DNA of 8,964 nt from Alphaproteobacteria bacterium (GCA_023301785.1 JALZUF010000123.1:1-8964), one strand, 5' to 3'; positions 1 through 5,834 are shown, numbered from the stretch's first letter. The notes: generated from the letters alone by a model not told the origin. Numbers and translations are program-made.

Positions 1-287
1 TTATCAGATGTAAGGTTTCTTAAGCTTGTCGACATCAAACGAACAAGACGGTCAAAAACGATATCCAACATCGGCAGGCGTTCATAATTGACCATCGCCG
101 AATTAATCAACGCCATCACACCAGACGTTTCACCTGAGTCAGACATATCGTCATCAAAACCAAGTAAAGAGTCGATCTCTTCCTGATTCAGAATACGATT
201 ATCTTCCTCAGGAAGCATATCGTCTTCAGGTAAATCAGCCGCTGTGTTTGCGGTTTTTTCTAACTCTTGTGTTTCTGTATCGCTCAT
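1..287 (-). CDS. fliM: Flagellar motor switch protein FliM, N-terminal part (gene continues off the left edge)
   Basis: FliM is part of the cytoplasmic C-ring; it binds phosphorylated CheY and sets rotor direction. Only the first 95 codons are in the window. The translation has an acidic stretch (about residues 1-31), then the motif ILNQEEIDSLLGFD (residues 32-45), the conserved CheY-P binding peptide. A segment typical of the FliM middle domain start follows, with YERLPMLDIVFDRLVRLMS (about 68-86). In many bacteria the EID motif lies within the first ten or so residues; as I recall, alphaproteobacterial FliMs commonly carry an acidic extension like this one, so I keep ATG at 287. An in-frame ATG at codon 24 is a weaker alternative. 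The gene lies 116 bases downstream of fliL on the same strand and has its own sigma-54-like promoter in that gap. No frameshift is seen in the visible part. Confidence 0.95.
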   Translation of the reverse strand, partial: MSDTETQELEKTANTAADLPEDDMLPEEDNRILNQEEIDSLLGFDDDMSDSGETSGVMALINSAMVNYERLPMLDIVFDRLVRLMSTSLRNLTSD

Positions 288-330
288 ATTTTACTTAATC
301 TTCTTATTTTGTTGGTCACTACACCAACCT

Positions 331-346
331 CGCAATTGCCATGCCA
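331..346 (-). promoter_or_regulatory. Sigma-54 (-24/-12) promoter of fliM
   Basis: Read on the minus strand the element is TGGCATGGCAATTGCG. It matches the sigma-54 consensus TGGCAC-N5-TTGC at nearly every position, with the required 12-base step from GG to GC. The predicted start of transcription is near 320, giving a leader of about 33 bases before the fliM ATG at 287. It lies in the fliL-fliM gap, so fliM could be transcribed independently of fliL. That it is active is an inference. Confidence 0.72.
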
Positions 347-403
347 CTTTAATAAACACCTCAAAAGTCAAGCGTCCTAGGGTTTACCCGCATAACAACC
401 TTA

Positions 404-943
404 TTATTGTATCAGAATTTCCTGAAATAATACATCCTGAACCTCAACAGGATAGGCCGCAGCGTTAACACGGCTCAATAGCTCCATTTGCAGTCTGTAA
501 ATACCCGCAGATCCGCGTAAATCCTTAACGCGTAGCTCTCTCAAATACGTCTGGAATTGGTCAATGACACGCGGCATTACACTTTCAACCGAGATTTTGG
601 CTTCTTCACTCTCAAGTTCAAGCTGAACACTAAGGCGCAAATAACGCGGCTGACCATCGGCACTACTTAAATTCACAATCATATCTGGGATTTTCAGAAA
701 CGCTGCATTCAGGTTTGCTGTCTCCTGCTCAACATCTTTTTCACTTGCATCAACAACTTCTTCTTTGGCAAGAACACTATCCAATGCCCCCGTCAAATAC
801 GCCGCCGCGCCGCCGCCGATAAGCAACAAAGGAAGCACCACAAACAAAATCAGCTTTTTGGCGTTTAAACCGCCGCTGGTTTCTTCTTCTTCCAGACCAT
901 CAACTTCATCATCATCCAAAGAGGCATTTACAACATCAGACAT
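404..943 (-). CDS. fliL: Flagellar basal body-associated protein FliL
   Basis: FliL is a single-pass inner-membrane protein that surrounds or supports the stator units and affects torque and motility. The 179-residue product has an acidic cytoplasmic N-terminus (about 1-28), a Lys-Lys pair at 29-30, and one hydrophobic segment (about 31-50). A linker and a periplasmic FliL domain (about 80-179) follow, with the typical features FLKIPDMIVNL (82-92) and YLRLSVQLELE. It ends in the usual short hydrophobic C-terminus (QEILIQ). Length and layout match the family. A GGGGA Shine-Dalgarno-like run precedes the ATG at 943. It is divergent from flgF and upstream of fliM, as in other alphaproteobacterial fliL-fliM loci. 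Confidence 0.95.
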   Translation of the reverse strand: MSDVVNASLDDDEVDGLEEEETSGGLNAKKLILFVVLPLLLIGGGAAAYLTGALDSVLAKEEVVDASEKDVEQETANLNAAFLKIPDMIVNLSSADGQPRYLRLSVQLELESEEAKISVESVMPRVIDQFQTYLRELRVKDLRGSAGIYRLQMELLSRVNAAAYPVEVQDVLFQEILIQ

Positions 944-1012
944 ATTTTATTTCCCCATCAGGTTACTGTTAAGTCCCATTTATTATAATGAATACAATAA
1001 CATATAAATTCG

Positions 1013-1029
1013 TAATTAAGCTTTAATTA
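1013..1029. repeat. Perfect 7-bp inverted repeat TAATTAA-GCT-TTAATTA
   Basis: The two 7-base arms (1013-1019 and 1023-1029) are exact reverse complements with a 3-base spacer. The repeat lies 70-86 bases upstream of the fliL ATG. It is not followed by a T-run that would suggest a terminator. A DNA-level operator is possible. The TTAA cores recall CtrA half-sites, but the spacing is 3, not the 7 bases of the CtrA consensus, so I do not assign a regulator. Confidence 0.4.
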
Positions 1030-1072
1030 TAGAGACAATCTTATCTTTATAACCAGAATTTTTACGCAATAA

Positions 1073-1088
1073 TGCACAAGCGTGTCCA
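1073..1088 (-). promoter_or_regulatory. Weak sigma-54-like promoter candidate for fliL
   Basis: On the minus strand this reads TGGACACGCTTGTGCA. The GG and GC doublets have exact 12-base spacing and the flanking T and TGCA agree. The inner -24 bases (CAC) do not match as well as in the three other sites. The start would be near 1062, giving a leader of about 120 bases. It is the only GG/GC pair with correct spacing that I found facing fliL in the proximal part of this gap. A TATAAT hexamer (982-987, minus strand) also exists but lacks a matching -35. Confidence 0.3.
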
Positions 1089-1121
1089 TATTAACGCCCC
1101 GCAGTAAATACGGTAATTATT

Positions 1122-1133
1122 GCCTTGAAAGGC
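1122..1133. repeat. Short inverted repeat GCCTT-GA-AAGGC, possible activator site
   Basis: This is a perfect 5-base dyad with a 2-base centre, about 90-100 bases upstream of the flgF -24/-12 element. That distance is typical for binding sites of sigma-54 activators. It is also about 35 bases upstream of the weaker fliL candidate. The role is inferred from position only; a 5-base arm can arise by chance. Confidence 0.25.
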
Positions 1134-1221
1134 CATTTATTCCGCCAAAAAAACTGCTTACGAGCCTATTTTTCAACACCAGATACAAACCAACCCATTG
1201 TAAAACAACAATATTTTACTC

Positions 1222-1237
1222 TGGCACAGCAAATGCA
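1222..1237 (+). promoter_or_regulatory. Sigma-54 (-24/-12) promoter of flgF-flgG-flgA-flgH
   Basis: The sequence TGGCACAGCAAATGCA has a perfect -24 half (TGGCAC) and a GC doublet exactly 12 bases from the GG. The -12 half is ATGCA instead of TTGCA. The expected start is near 1248, about 25 bases before the flgF ATG at 1273. No other promoter-like element is evident close to flgF. Confidence 0.75.
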
Positions 1238-1272
1238 ATGTTTCTACCGAATAATAACGAAAGTAATTTAAG

Positions 1273-1998
1273 ATGGAAAATTCAGTCTATATTGGCTTAT
1301 CAAAGCAAGTCACCCTTCGTGAGAACATGAGTATCATCGCCCAAAATGTGGCAAACGTGAATACTCCGGGGTATCGCGCTCAAAACATGGTTTTTGGTGA
1401 ATACGTTGTCGATCCTTCACGAATGGAAGAAGATATTGCGATGGTTTTGGACTATGGCCAATACCAAAAGACTGATCCAGGCTCCATTAAAGAAACAGGT
1501 AATTCATTAGACATTGCCCTTGTTGGTAACGGCTACCTCGGTATCGTCACACCAGGCGGCGTTCAATATACACGTGCTGGTAATTTACAAATGGATGCCG
1601 AAGGTGTTCTTCGTAATGCAAGCGGCCTTCCCGTTGCCAGCGAAGGCGGCGGTGAGATCACAATCCCCCGTGATGCCAGAGAAATTTCAATAGATAAAAG
1701 CGGCGTTGTCTCAACAGAAGCCGGCGCGATTGATAAATTAATGGTTGTTGAATTCACAGGCTACCAAGACCTAAGCCCAGCAGGAAATGGCCTATACACA
1801 ACCCCAGAAGCAGGCACACCTGCCGAGAAAACAACCGTATTGCAAGGCCGCTTAGAAGGTTCAAACGTTCAAGCCGTGATTGAAATGACACGCATGATTG
1901 ACGTTTTACGCGAGTACCAAGCCGTCCAAAACATGATGCAGTCTGAGCATGAGCGATTAAAATCCTCATCGCAACGACTAGCAAAAACACAAGCATAA
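1273..1998 (+). CDS. flgF: Flagellar basal-body (proximal) rod protein FlgF
   Basis: FlgF is a subunit of the proximal rod, exported by the flagellar type III system and assembled in the periplasm. The 241-residue product opens with the rod-family signature: MENSVYIGLSKQ (1-12), then the helix with NMSIIAQNVANVNTPGYR (about 18-35). The middle carries the hook/rod beta region typical of FlgE/F/G (GNSLDIALVGNGYLGI and TRAGNLQMDAEGVL). The C-terminal basal-body domain is present (LEGSNVQAVIEMTRMIDVLREYQAVQ, in the last 50 residues). The ATG at 1273 is fixed by the conserved N-terminus although only a weak Shine-Dalgarno is seen. It is the first gene of a four-gene unit; flgG follows after 39 bases. 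Confidence 0.96.
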   Translation: MENSVYIGLSKQVTLRENMSIIAQNVANVNTPGYRAQNMVFGEYVVDPSRMEEDIAMVLDYGQYQKTDPGSIKETGNSLDIALVGNGYLGIVTPGGVQYTRAGNLQMDAEGVLRNASGLPVASEGGGEITIPRDAREISIDKSGVVSTEAGAIDKLMVVEFTGYQDLSPAGNGLYTTPEAGTPAEKTTVLQGRLEGSNVQAVIEMTRMIDVLREYQAVQNMMQSEHERLKSSSQRLAKTQA

Positions 1999-2037
1999 CA
2001 ACAAGTTAAGAAGAATACTTAAAAAGGAGAATTTAAC

Positions 2038-2829
2038 ATGGTAACAAGATCACTCGATATCGGCGCGACAGGAATGTTAGCACAACAACAGAACGTTGAT
2101 GTTATCTCAAACAACATCGCCAACATGACGACCACAGGATTTAAGCGTCAACGCGCTGAATTCCACGATCTGATTTATCAAAACAAAATTCGTCCAGGGG
2201 CGACAAGCTCTAATGCAGACACAACGATGCCTTCTGGCCTACAGTTTGGCTTGGGTGTTAGCCTCGGCTCTATCGTTCGCTCACATGAACAAGGAACAAT
2301 TCAGCTAACTGAAAACGAGCTAGATTTAGCCGTCTTAGGTGAAGGCTACTTCCAAATTGAATTACCTGATGGTGAGATCGCCTACACACGCCAATCCGTT
2401 TACCAGTTAAATGAAAATGGTGAGATAGTGACACCACAAGGCTACAGACTTGAGCCAGGCTTAAATGTTCCTGATGATGCCCTTGATATTGTCGTCAACA
2501 ATTCTGGTGAGGTGCTGGTGAAACTGCCAGACCAAGTAGAATACGACAATATCGGTCAAATCCAATTAGCGAACTTCATTAATCCAGCTGGCTTAGACGC
2601 CATTGGTGACACTATGTTCTTGGAAACATCTGCCTCTGGTGATGTTCAAACAGGAAACCCAGGTGAAGATGAATTCGGTACAATTCGCCAAGGTGCGATC
2701 GAAAATTCAAACGTCAATATTGTTGAAGAAATCACAAATCTTATCGCCGCTCAACGTGCGTACGAGATGAACTCAAACGTGATCACAACAAGTGATGAAA
2801 TGCTGCAAACAATAACACAGCTTAGGTAA
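2038..2829 (+). CDS. flgG: Flagellar basal-body (distal) rod protein FlgG
   Basis: FlgG forms the distal rod, the long axle running through the P and L rings. The 263-residue length is very close to the family norm of about 260. The N-terminal rod signature covers about residues 5-36 (LDIGATGMLAQQQNVDVISN, then NIANMTTTGFKR). The middle contains LDLAVLGEGYFQIELPDGEIAYTR-like features typical of FlgE/F/G. The C-terminal basal-body domain ends with IENSNVNIVEEITNLIAAQR and AYEMNSNVI, one of the most conserved segments in rod proteins. A clear AGGAGA Shine-Dalgarno (2025-2030) lies 7 bases before the ATG. Nothing unusual is seen. Confidence 0.97.
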   Translation: MVTRSLDIGATGMLAQQQNVDVISNNIANMTTTGFKRQRAEFHDLIYQNKIRPGATSSNADTTMPSGLQFGLGVSLGSIVRSHEQGTIQLTENELDLAVLGEGYFQIELPDGEIAYTRQSVYQLNENGEIVTPQGYRLEPGLNVPDDALDIVVNNSGEVLVKLPDQVEYDNIGQIQLANFINPAGLDAIGDTMFLETSASGDVQTGNPGEDEFGTIRQGAIENSNVNIVEEITNLIAAQRAYEMNSNVITTSDEMLQTITQLR

Positions 2830-2847
2830 CAGCGAATAATAACACTC

Positions 2848-2874
2848 ATGTCATCACCCTAGCGGTGGTGACAT
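2848..2874 (+). other. Intercistronic stem-loop between flgG and flgA
   Basis: The arms ATGTCATCACC (2848-2858) and GGTGGTGACAT (2864-2874) can form an 11-pair stem with one U-G wobble and a 5-base loop (CTAGC). It is followed by AATTAAAAAAC rather than a T-run, so it does not look like an intrinsic terminator on the plus strand. It lies 19 bases after the flgG stop and about 18 bases before the flgA Shine-Dalgarno. A role in RNA processing, 3' protection of flgFG message or tuning of flgA expression is possible but inferred. Confidence 0.55.
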
Positions 2875-2904
2875 AATTAAAAAACAAAAATGGGAGTATG
2901 AATA

Positions 2905-3873
2905 ATGAAAAGACTATTTTGGACAAAAAAATCAGCAACCTTAAGACTAACCTTTTTCTTTATCGGTTTGGTTATCTTAAGCTTTGCCAGTATTTTCATC
3001 ACAAACACTTCACAAGCTGCCAGCCTTAAGCCCGTAAGCGTCATCAACAGTGACTCAATAAAACTTGGTGATATCTTTGATAACGTTGGTAAAAATGCCG
3101 ATTACGTTGTCGGCGCCGCGCCGCAACCAGGAACGGACATGACTTTAAATGCCCGTACTTTATTTCGTATCGCAAGCGCCTTGGATTTAAAGTGGCGTCC
3201 AACGAACTCATCTGATCAAGTCATTATTCGCCGTGACGCTACCGTTGTTTCTTACGACAAGATTGAAACATCACTGCGTAACTCACTGAAAGATAAAGGA
3301 GTTCATGGCCGTTTTGATCTGACACTTAATAGTGGTAAACCCTCTATCGTTCTGCCCAACGATATCGGTGAAAACGTTGAAGTCTCATCTATTAAGTACG
3401 ACCGTACTAGGGATTATTTCAACGCCACACTCGTTGCCCCATCGGCAGAAAACCCAATCAAAAAAGTAAATGTAACAGGTGTTATTAATCGCCTAACGAT
3501 GGTGCCTGTTCTTATGAGCAATCTACAAGCTGGCGATATCATCAGTGAAGCTGACATTAATATGGTTGAGATCTCACAAAAAGATATCCAACATAATATG
3601 ATTACAAAGAAAGAAAATATGATCGGCCTAACACCACGCCGTGCCGCCTATGCAGGTAAATATTTACCGCAAGGATCATTAATCAAACCACAACTGGTAA
3701 AGCGCGGCGAAAGCGTTAGCATCACCTTCAGAGAAGGCCCACTGGTCCTTTCCGCCAAAGGTAAGGCCCTATCATCTGGCGCAATAGGTGACAGAGTACG
3801 CGTATCAAACGCCAACAGTAGTCGCATCGTCGATGCAGAAATCACTGGCAGCAATCAAGTTGTTGTTCGATAG
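2905..3873 (+). CDS. flgA: Flagellar P-ring assembly chaperone FlgA
   Basis: FlgA is a periplasmic chaperone that helps FlgI assemble into the P ring. The 322-residue protein has a basic, rather long n-region (Lys/Arg at 2, 3, 8, 9, 14), a hydrophobic stretch (about 15-32) and a likely cleavage after SQA or SQAA (38-39). The C-terminal third (about 198-322) is the SAF/FlgA domain: NRLTMVPVLMSNLQAGDIIS, then MIGLTPRRAAYAGKYLPQGS, then GDRVRVSNANSSRIVDAEI. Length is in the range of longer alphaproteobacterial FlgA proteins. GGGAG (2892-2896) lies 8 bases before the ATG at 2905; an out-of-frame ATG at 2898 is ignored. flgH follows after 23 bases. Confidence 0.93.
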   Translation: MKRLFWTKKSATLRLTFFFIGLVILSFASIFITNTSQAASLKPVSVINSDSIKLGDIFDNVGKNADYVVGAAPQPGTDMTLNARTLFRIASALDLKWRPTNSSDQVIIRRDATVVSYDKIETSLRNSLKDKGVHGRFDLTLNSGKPSIVLPNDIGENVEVSSIKYDRTRDYFNATLVAPSAENPIKKVNVTGVINRLTMVPVLMSNLQAGDIISEADINMVEISQKDIQHNMITKKENMIGLTPRRAAYAGKYLPQGSLIKPQLVKRGESVSITFREGPLVLSAKGKALSSGAIGDRVRVSNANSSRIVDAEITGSNQVVVR

Positions 3874-3896
3874 ACAAAAAGATTAGAGGAAAAAGT

Positions 3897-4658
3897 ATGA
3901 CTTATATGAAACACAAAAACCTATTAATAAGCGCCTCAGCTTGCTTACTTTTAACCGCCTGTGGCGCCGCGGACAGACTGGCCAACATCGGCAGCGCACC
4001 GTCTATGTCCCCTATTGAAAATCCGGCAGAAAACCGCGACATGACAGGTGTTAAAACTGTTTCCATGCCAATGCCCCCTTTAGAAGTTGTAGAAAAAGAA
4101 AACAACTCCCTTTGGGCATCAAACCGTCAGACCTTCTTTAAAGATCAACGCGCCACACAAATTGGCGACATCTTAACCGTGATGATCGACATTGATGACG
4201 AAGCAGAACTTGAAAATGAATCAGAACGCAGCCGTTCCGCCAGCGAGGGCGTCGGCTTAAATTCCGCACTTGGCCTTGAATCACAACTCACAAAAGTTCT
4301 TCCCGAAAACGTTCTCGGAGCAGACTTAGTAGATTTAGATTCAACTTCACGATCACGTGGTTCAGGCTCAACCGAGCGTGAAGAAGAAGTGCGCATGAAA
4401 CTAGCCGCAACCGTGACCCAGATTTTACCAAACGGCAACATGGTCATCCAAGGTCGTCAGGAAGTGCGTGTAAACTTTGAAAAACGTGTCCTTGAATTGG
4501 CTGGCGTGATCCGCCCTGAAGATGTAACCGTTGAAAACTCTATCCCTTATGAGAAAATCGCCGAAGCCCGCATCTCATACGGCGGTAAAGGCCAAATCAC
4601 AGATATGCAACAACCAAGATACGGTCAACAGGTCTACGATATCCTATTCCCATTCTAA
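3897..4658 (+). CDS. flgH: Flagellar L-ring lipoprotein FlgH
   Basis: FlgH forms the outer-membrane L ring. The 253-residue product starts with a lipoprotein signal peptide whose lipobox LTAC ends at Cys22, the expected lipidated residue. Family features include NNSLWASNRQTFFKDQRA then TQIGDILTVMIDID (the SLW...FF.D.RA..GDI pattern). The C-terminal half has NGNMVIQGRQEVRVNFEKR, then LAGVIRPEDVTVENSI, and ends with the characteristic YDILFPF. Length fits the family. AGAGGA (3885-3890) precedes the ATG at 3897; Met4 (3906) is an alternative start that leaves the signal peptide intact. It is the last gene of the flgF unit, followed by a strong terminator. Confidence 0.96.
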   Translation: MTYMKHKNLLISASACLLLTACGAADRLANIGSAPSMSPIENPAENRDMTGVKTVSMPMPPLEVVEKENNSLWASNRQTFFKDQRATQIGDILTVMIDIDDEAELENESERSRSASEGVGLNSALGLESQLTKVLPENVLGADLVDLDSTSRSRGSGSTEREEEVRMKLAATVTQILPNGNMVIQGRQEVRVNFEKRVLELAGVIRPEDVTVENSIPYEKIAEARISYGGKGQITDMQQPRYGQQVYDILFPF

Positions 4659-4680
4659 AGAAAAACAGCCCCAACAAACA

Positions 4681-4710
4681 AAAAGCCAGCTTCCCCAAGC
4701 TGGCTTTTTT
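4681..4710. terminator. Bidirectional intrinsic terminator between flgH and dksA
   Basis: The perfect 12-base arms AAAAGCCAGCTT (4681-4692) and AAGCTGGCTTTT (4697-4708) flank a CCCC loop. The plus strand continues with T residues; on the minus strand the stem is followed by TTTTTG. It therefore serves both the rightward flgFGAH unit and the leftward fliX-dksA unit, whose coding ends lie on either side. Confidence 0.9.
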
Positions 4711-4731
4711 AATACTTATATCTTGTATAGC

Positions 4732-5169
4732 CTACTCTTCGCGGTGAACTTTTTCGTTACGCTCGTGCGCTTCTTGCGCTTCGAGTGTCATCGTGGCCAC
4801 AGGGCGCGCTAATAAACGTGCAACACCAATTTCATCGCCAGTTTCTTCGCAGTAACCATATTCGTCATTATCAATACGACGGATGGCAGAGTTAATTTTA
4901 TTGATCAGCTTACGCTCACGATCACGTGTTCTAAGCTCAAGCGCGTGATCTGTCTCGGCAGAGGCACGGTCGGCCAAATCTGGCTTTTGCAATTCAGTTT
5001 CCTGCAACGTATTGGCAATCGTCTCACTTGATTCCTTAATCAAATCAAGCTTCCATTCATTCAACTTGCCGCGGAAGAATTCCAACATCACAGCGTTCAT
5101 ATAGTCACCCTTATCTTTTGCTGGGTCATAATCTGGTGTCAAAACTGCTGCTTTTTTCGCTTTTGCCAT
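4732..5169 (-). CDS. dksA: DksA/TraR-family transcription regulator, single-cysteine (CTTA) type
   Basis: DksA enters the secondary channel of RNA polymerase and, with ppGpp, alters initiation at many promoters. The 145-residue protein has the expected long coiled coil, with the acidic tip motif DxxDxA visible as DLADRA (64-69). It has the C-terminal globular end with YGYCEETGDEIGVARLLARP (104-123). The four zinc-binding cysteines of classical DksA are replaced by Cys107, Thr110, Thr128 and Ala131. This CTTA pattern is known from alphaproteobacterial DksA proteins (for example in Rhodobacter sphaeroides) that act without zinc. AAGGAA (5178-5183) lies 8 bases before the ATG. It is downstream of fliX on the same strand, with its own sigma-70-like promoter in the gap. 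Whether it regulates flagellar genes specifically is unknown. Confidence 0.93.
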   Translation of the reverse strand: MAKAKKAAVLTPDYDPAKDKGDYMNAVMLEFFRGKLNEWKLDLIKESSETIANTLQETELQKPDLADRASAETDHALELRTRDRERKLINKINSAIRRIDNDEYGYCEETGDEIGVARLLARPVATMTLEAQEAHERNEKVHREE

Positions 5170-5188
5170 TTTTTCTTTTCCTTTTGGG

Positions 5189-5206
5189 CGTTTAAACCCG
5201 TTTAAA
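5189..5206. repeat. Direct repeat CGTTTAAA, 10-bp period, in the dksA leader
   Basis: Two copies of CGTTTAAA (5189-5196 and 5199-5206) lie one helical turn apart between the predicted dksA promoter and its Shine-Dalgarno. The left copy is part of the palindrome GTTTAAAC. Same-face spacing is compatible with a DNA-binding protein site, but the repeat is short and AT-rich. Confidence 0.3.
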
Positions 5207-5230
5207 TTTATTCTTATAAATCAGAGGGGG

Positions 5231-5259
5231 ACTATACTGACACTTGGTTTTTGTGACAA
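5231..5259 (-). promoter_or_regulatory. Sigma-70-like promoter of dksA
   Basis: On the minus strand, -35 TTGTCA (5254-5259) and -10 TATAGT (5231-5236) are separated by exactly 17 bases; each differs from the consensus at one position. Transcription would start near 5224, about 55 bases before the dksA ATG. The element lies within a dyad, ACACTTG (5240-5246) and CAAGTGT (5257-5263), that overlaps the -35 and spacer. Confidence 0.7.
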
Positions 5260-5263
5260 GTGT
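5240..5263. repeat. Inverted repeat overlapping the dksA -35 and spacer
   Basis: Perfect 7-base arms ACACTTG and CAAGTGT are separated by 10 bases (centre-to-centre 17). The right arm overlaps the dksA -35 hexamer and the left arm lies in the spacer just upstream of the -10. This is where a repressor operator would act. No U-run follows on the fliX-transcribed strand, so it is not a convincing fliX terminator. Confidence 0.4.
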
Positions 5264-5281
5264 TTTCGGTTCTCTCAATTT

Positions 5282-5710
5282 TTAACTAAAACCTTTTCTC
5301 ATCTTAGCGATCTCAATTTGCGCCCGAAGATCAATTTCATCCAAAACCGCGGTCATTGCGGGGTCATTAACGTTTTCACGGTGCGAGGCCACAACATCGG
5401 CAATATCAACAACCTCCCCCAATGTCAGGTCACCCTTCAACATTGCCAACCTAAGATGATCAAGCTGGCGTAATACTTGCTCGCCTCTTTGATGCATTCT
5501 GCGCTTTGCCGCACGTTCAGTCGCGCTTCCCGCGCCTTGTACCGCCAATAACGCGTCTACTTTTGCAATAGACTGCGTTGCCGCTGCGCTTTGCGTTTCT
5601 GCCGCTGCACTCGCCACCATATCGCCAAACGTACCATCTGTTTTACCAGTTTTCTTGGATTTATCGGCTTTTCCGGATGTTTGGGTTTTCGAAGGACCTT
5701 CGACTTTCAT
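5282..5710 (-). CDS. fliX: Flagellar assembly regulator FliX
   Basis: In Caulobacter FliX is a regulator that couples completion of early flagellar structures to the sigma-54 activator FlbD. The 142-residue protein has a Lys/Ser/Thr-rich disordered start (about 1-26), an Ala-rich segment (about 32-70), and the conserved C-terminal half. That half shows GEQVLRQLDHLRLAMLKGDL, then VDIADVVASHRENVNDPAMT, and the ending LDEIDLRAQIEIAKMRKGFS, which matches the family (L.EI.LRA..E.AK). Length is typical. AAGGAA (5716-5721) lies 5 bases before the ATG. It is divergent from flgI, the same arrangement as in Caulobacter. dksA follows after 112 bases. The combination of fliX with sigma-54 promoters in this window supports a FlbD-controlled cluster. 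Confidence 0.92.
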   Translation of the reverse strand: MKVEGPSKTQTSGKADKSKKTGKTDGTFGDMVASAAAETQSAAATQSIAKVDALLAVQGAGSATERAAKRRMHQRGEQVLRQLDHLRLAMLKGDLTLGEVVDIADVVASHRENVNDPAMTAVLDEIDLRAQIEIAKMRKGFS

Positions 5711-5747
5711 ACTGATTCCTTATTTCTAATAGAATAATATAACATAA

Positions 5748-5777
5748 ATTATCCCCCTTTCGCTACACACCTGTCCT
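5748..5777 (-). promoter_or_regulatory. Candidate sigma-70-like promoter of fliX
   Basis: On the minus strand, AGGACA (5772-5777) and GATAAT (5748-5753) are 18 bases apart, with 4/6 and 5/6 matches to the -35 and -10 consensus. The start would be near 5741, about 31 bases before the fliX ATG. I found no GG/GC pair with sigma-54 spacing facing fliX, so control different from the sigma-54 genes is plausible. Confidence 0.4.
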
Positions 5778-5783
5778 CACAGG
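5770..5783. repeat. Small dyad CCTGT-CCTC-ACAGG
   Basis: Perfect 5-base arms with a 4-base centre overlap the candidate fliX -35 and lie about 110-123 bases upstream of the flgI -24 element. The position would suit a regulator acting on both fliX and flgI. The arms are short, so chance is not excluded. Confidence 0.25.
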
Positions 5784-5818
5784 CACAATTTTCCGCATAT
5801 ATTTATCATAAAGGGCAA

Positions 5819-5834
5819 AAAAGACTGCTCTTTT
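5819..5834. repeat. Perfect dyad AAAAGA-CTGC-TCTTTT upstream of flgI
   Basis: Six-base arms (5819-5824, 5829-5834) flank CTGC, about 60-75 bases upstream of the flgI -24/-12 promoter. It is between two divergent promoters and after no gene end, so a terminator role is unlikely. An activator or architectural protein site is possible by position. Confidence 0.3.

Larger units (their letters stand above)
944..1272. other. Divergent fliL/flgF intergenic regulatory region
   Basis: This is 329 bases of AT-rich DNA between two divergent flagellar transcription units. It contains the flgF sigma-54 promoter (1222-1237), a weaker sigma-54-like match facing fliL (1073-1088), and two short inverted repeats (1013-1029 and 1122-1133). 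An open frame starting at a GTG (1082) runs across the region into flgF in another frame. It has no recognisable protein features and contains the promoter, so I do not call it a gene. Confidence 0.7.

Noticed and set aside
244..468. 74-codon plus-strand open frame across the fliM/fliL junction
   Set aside because: It is antisense to fliM and fliL ends and covers the fliM promoter; composition is not protein-like.
1016..1026. Pair of TTAA boxes as a CtrA site upstream of fliL
   Set aside because: The boxes are 3 bases apart, whereas the CtrA consensus has 7 between TTAA elements.
1082..1330. 82-codon plus-strand open frame upstream of and overlapping flgF
   Set aside because: It contains the flgF sigma-54 promoter, starts at GTG without a clear Shine-Dalgarno, overlaps flgF in another frame and shows no protein-like pattern.
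4531..4812. 93-codon plus-strand frame from inside flgH through the terminator into dksA
   Set aside because: It overlaps two well-supported genes and reads through a strong intrinsic terminator.
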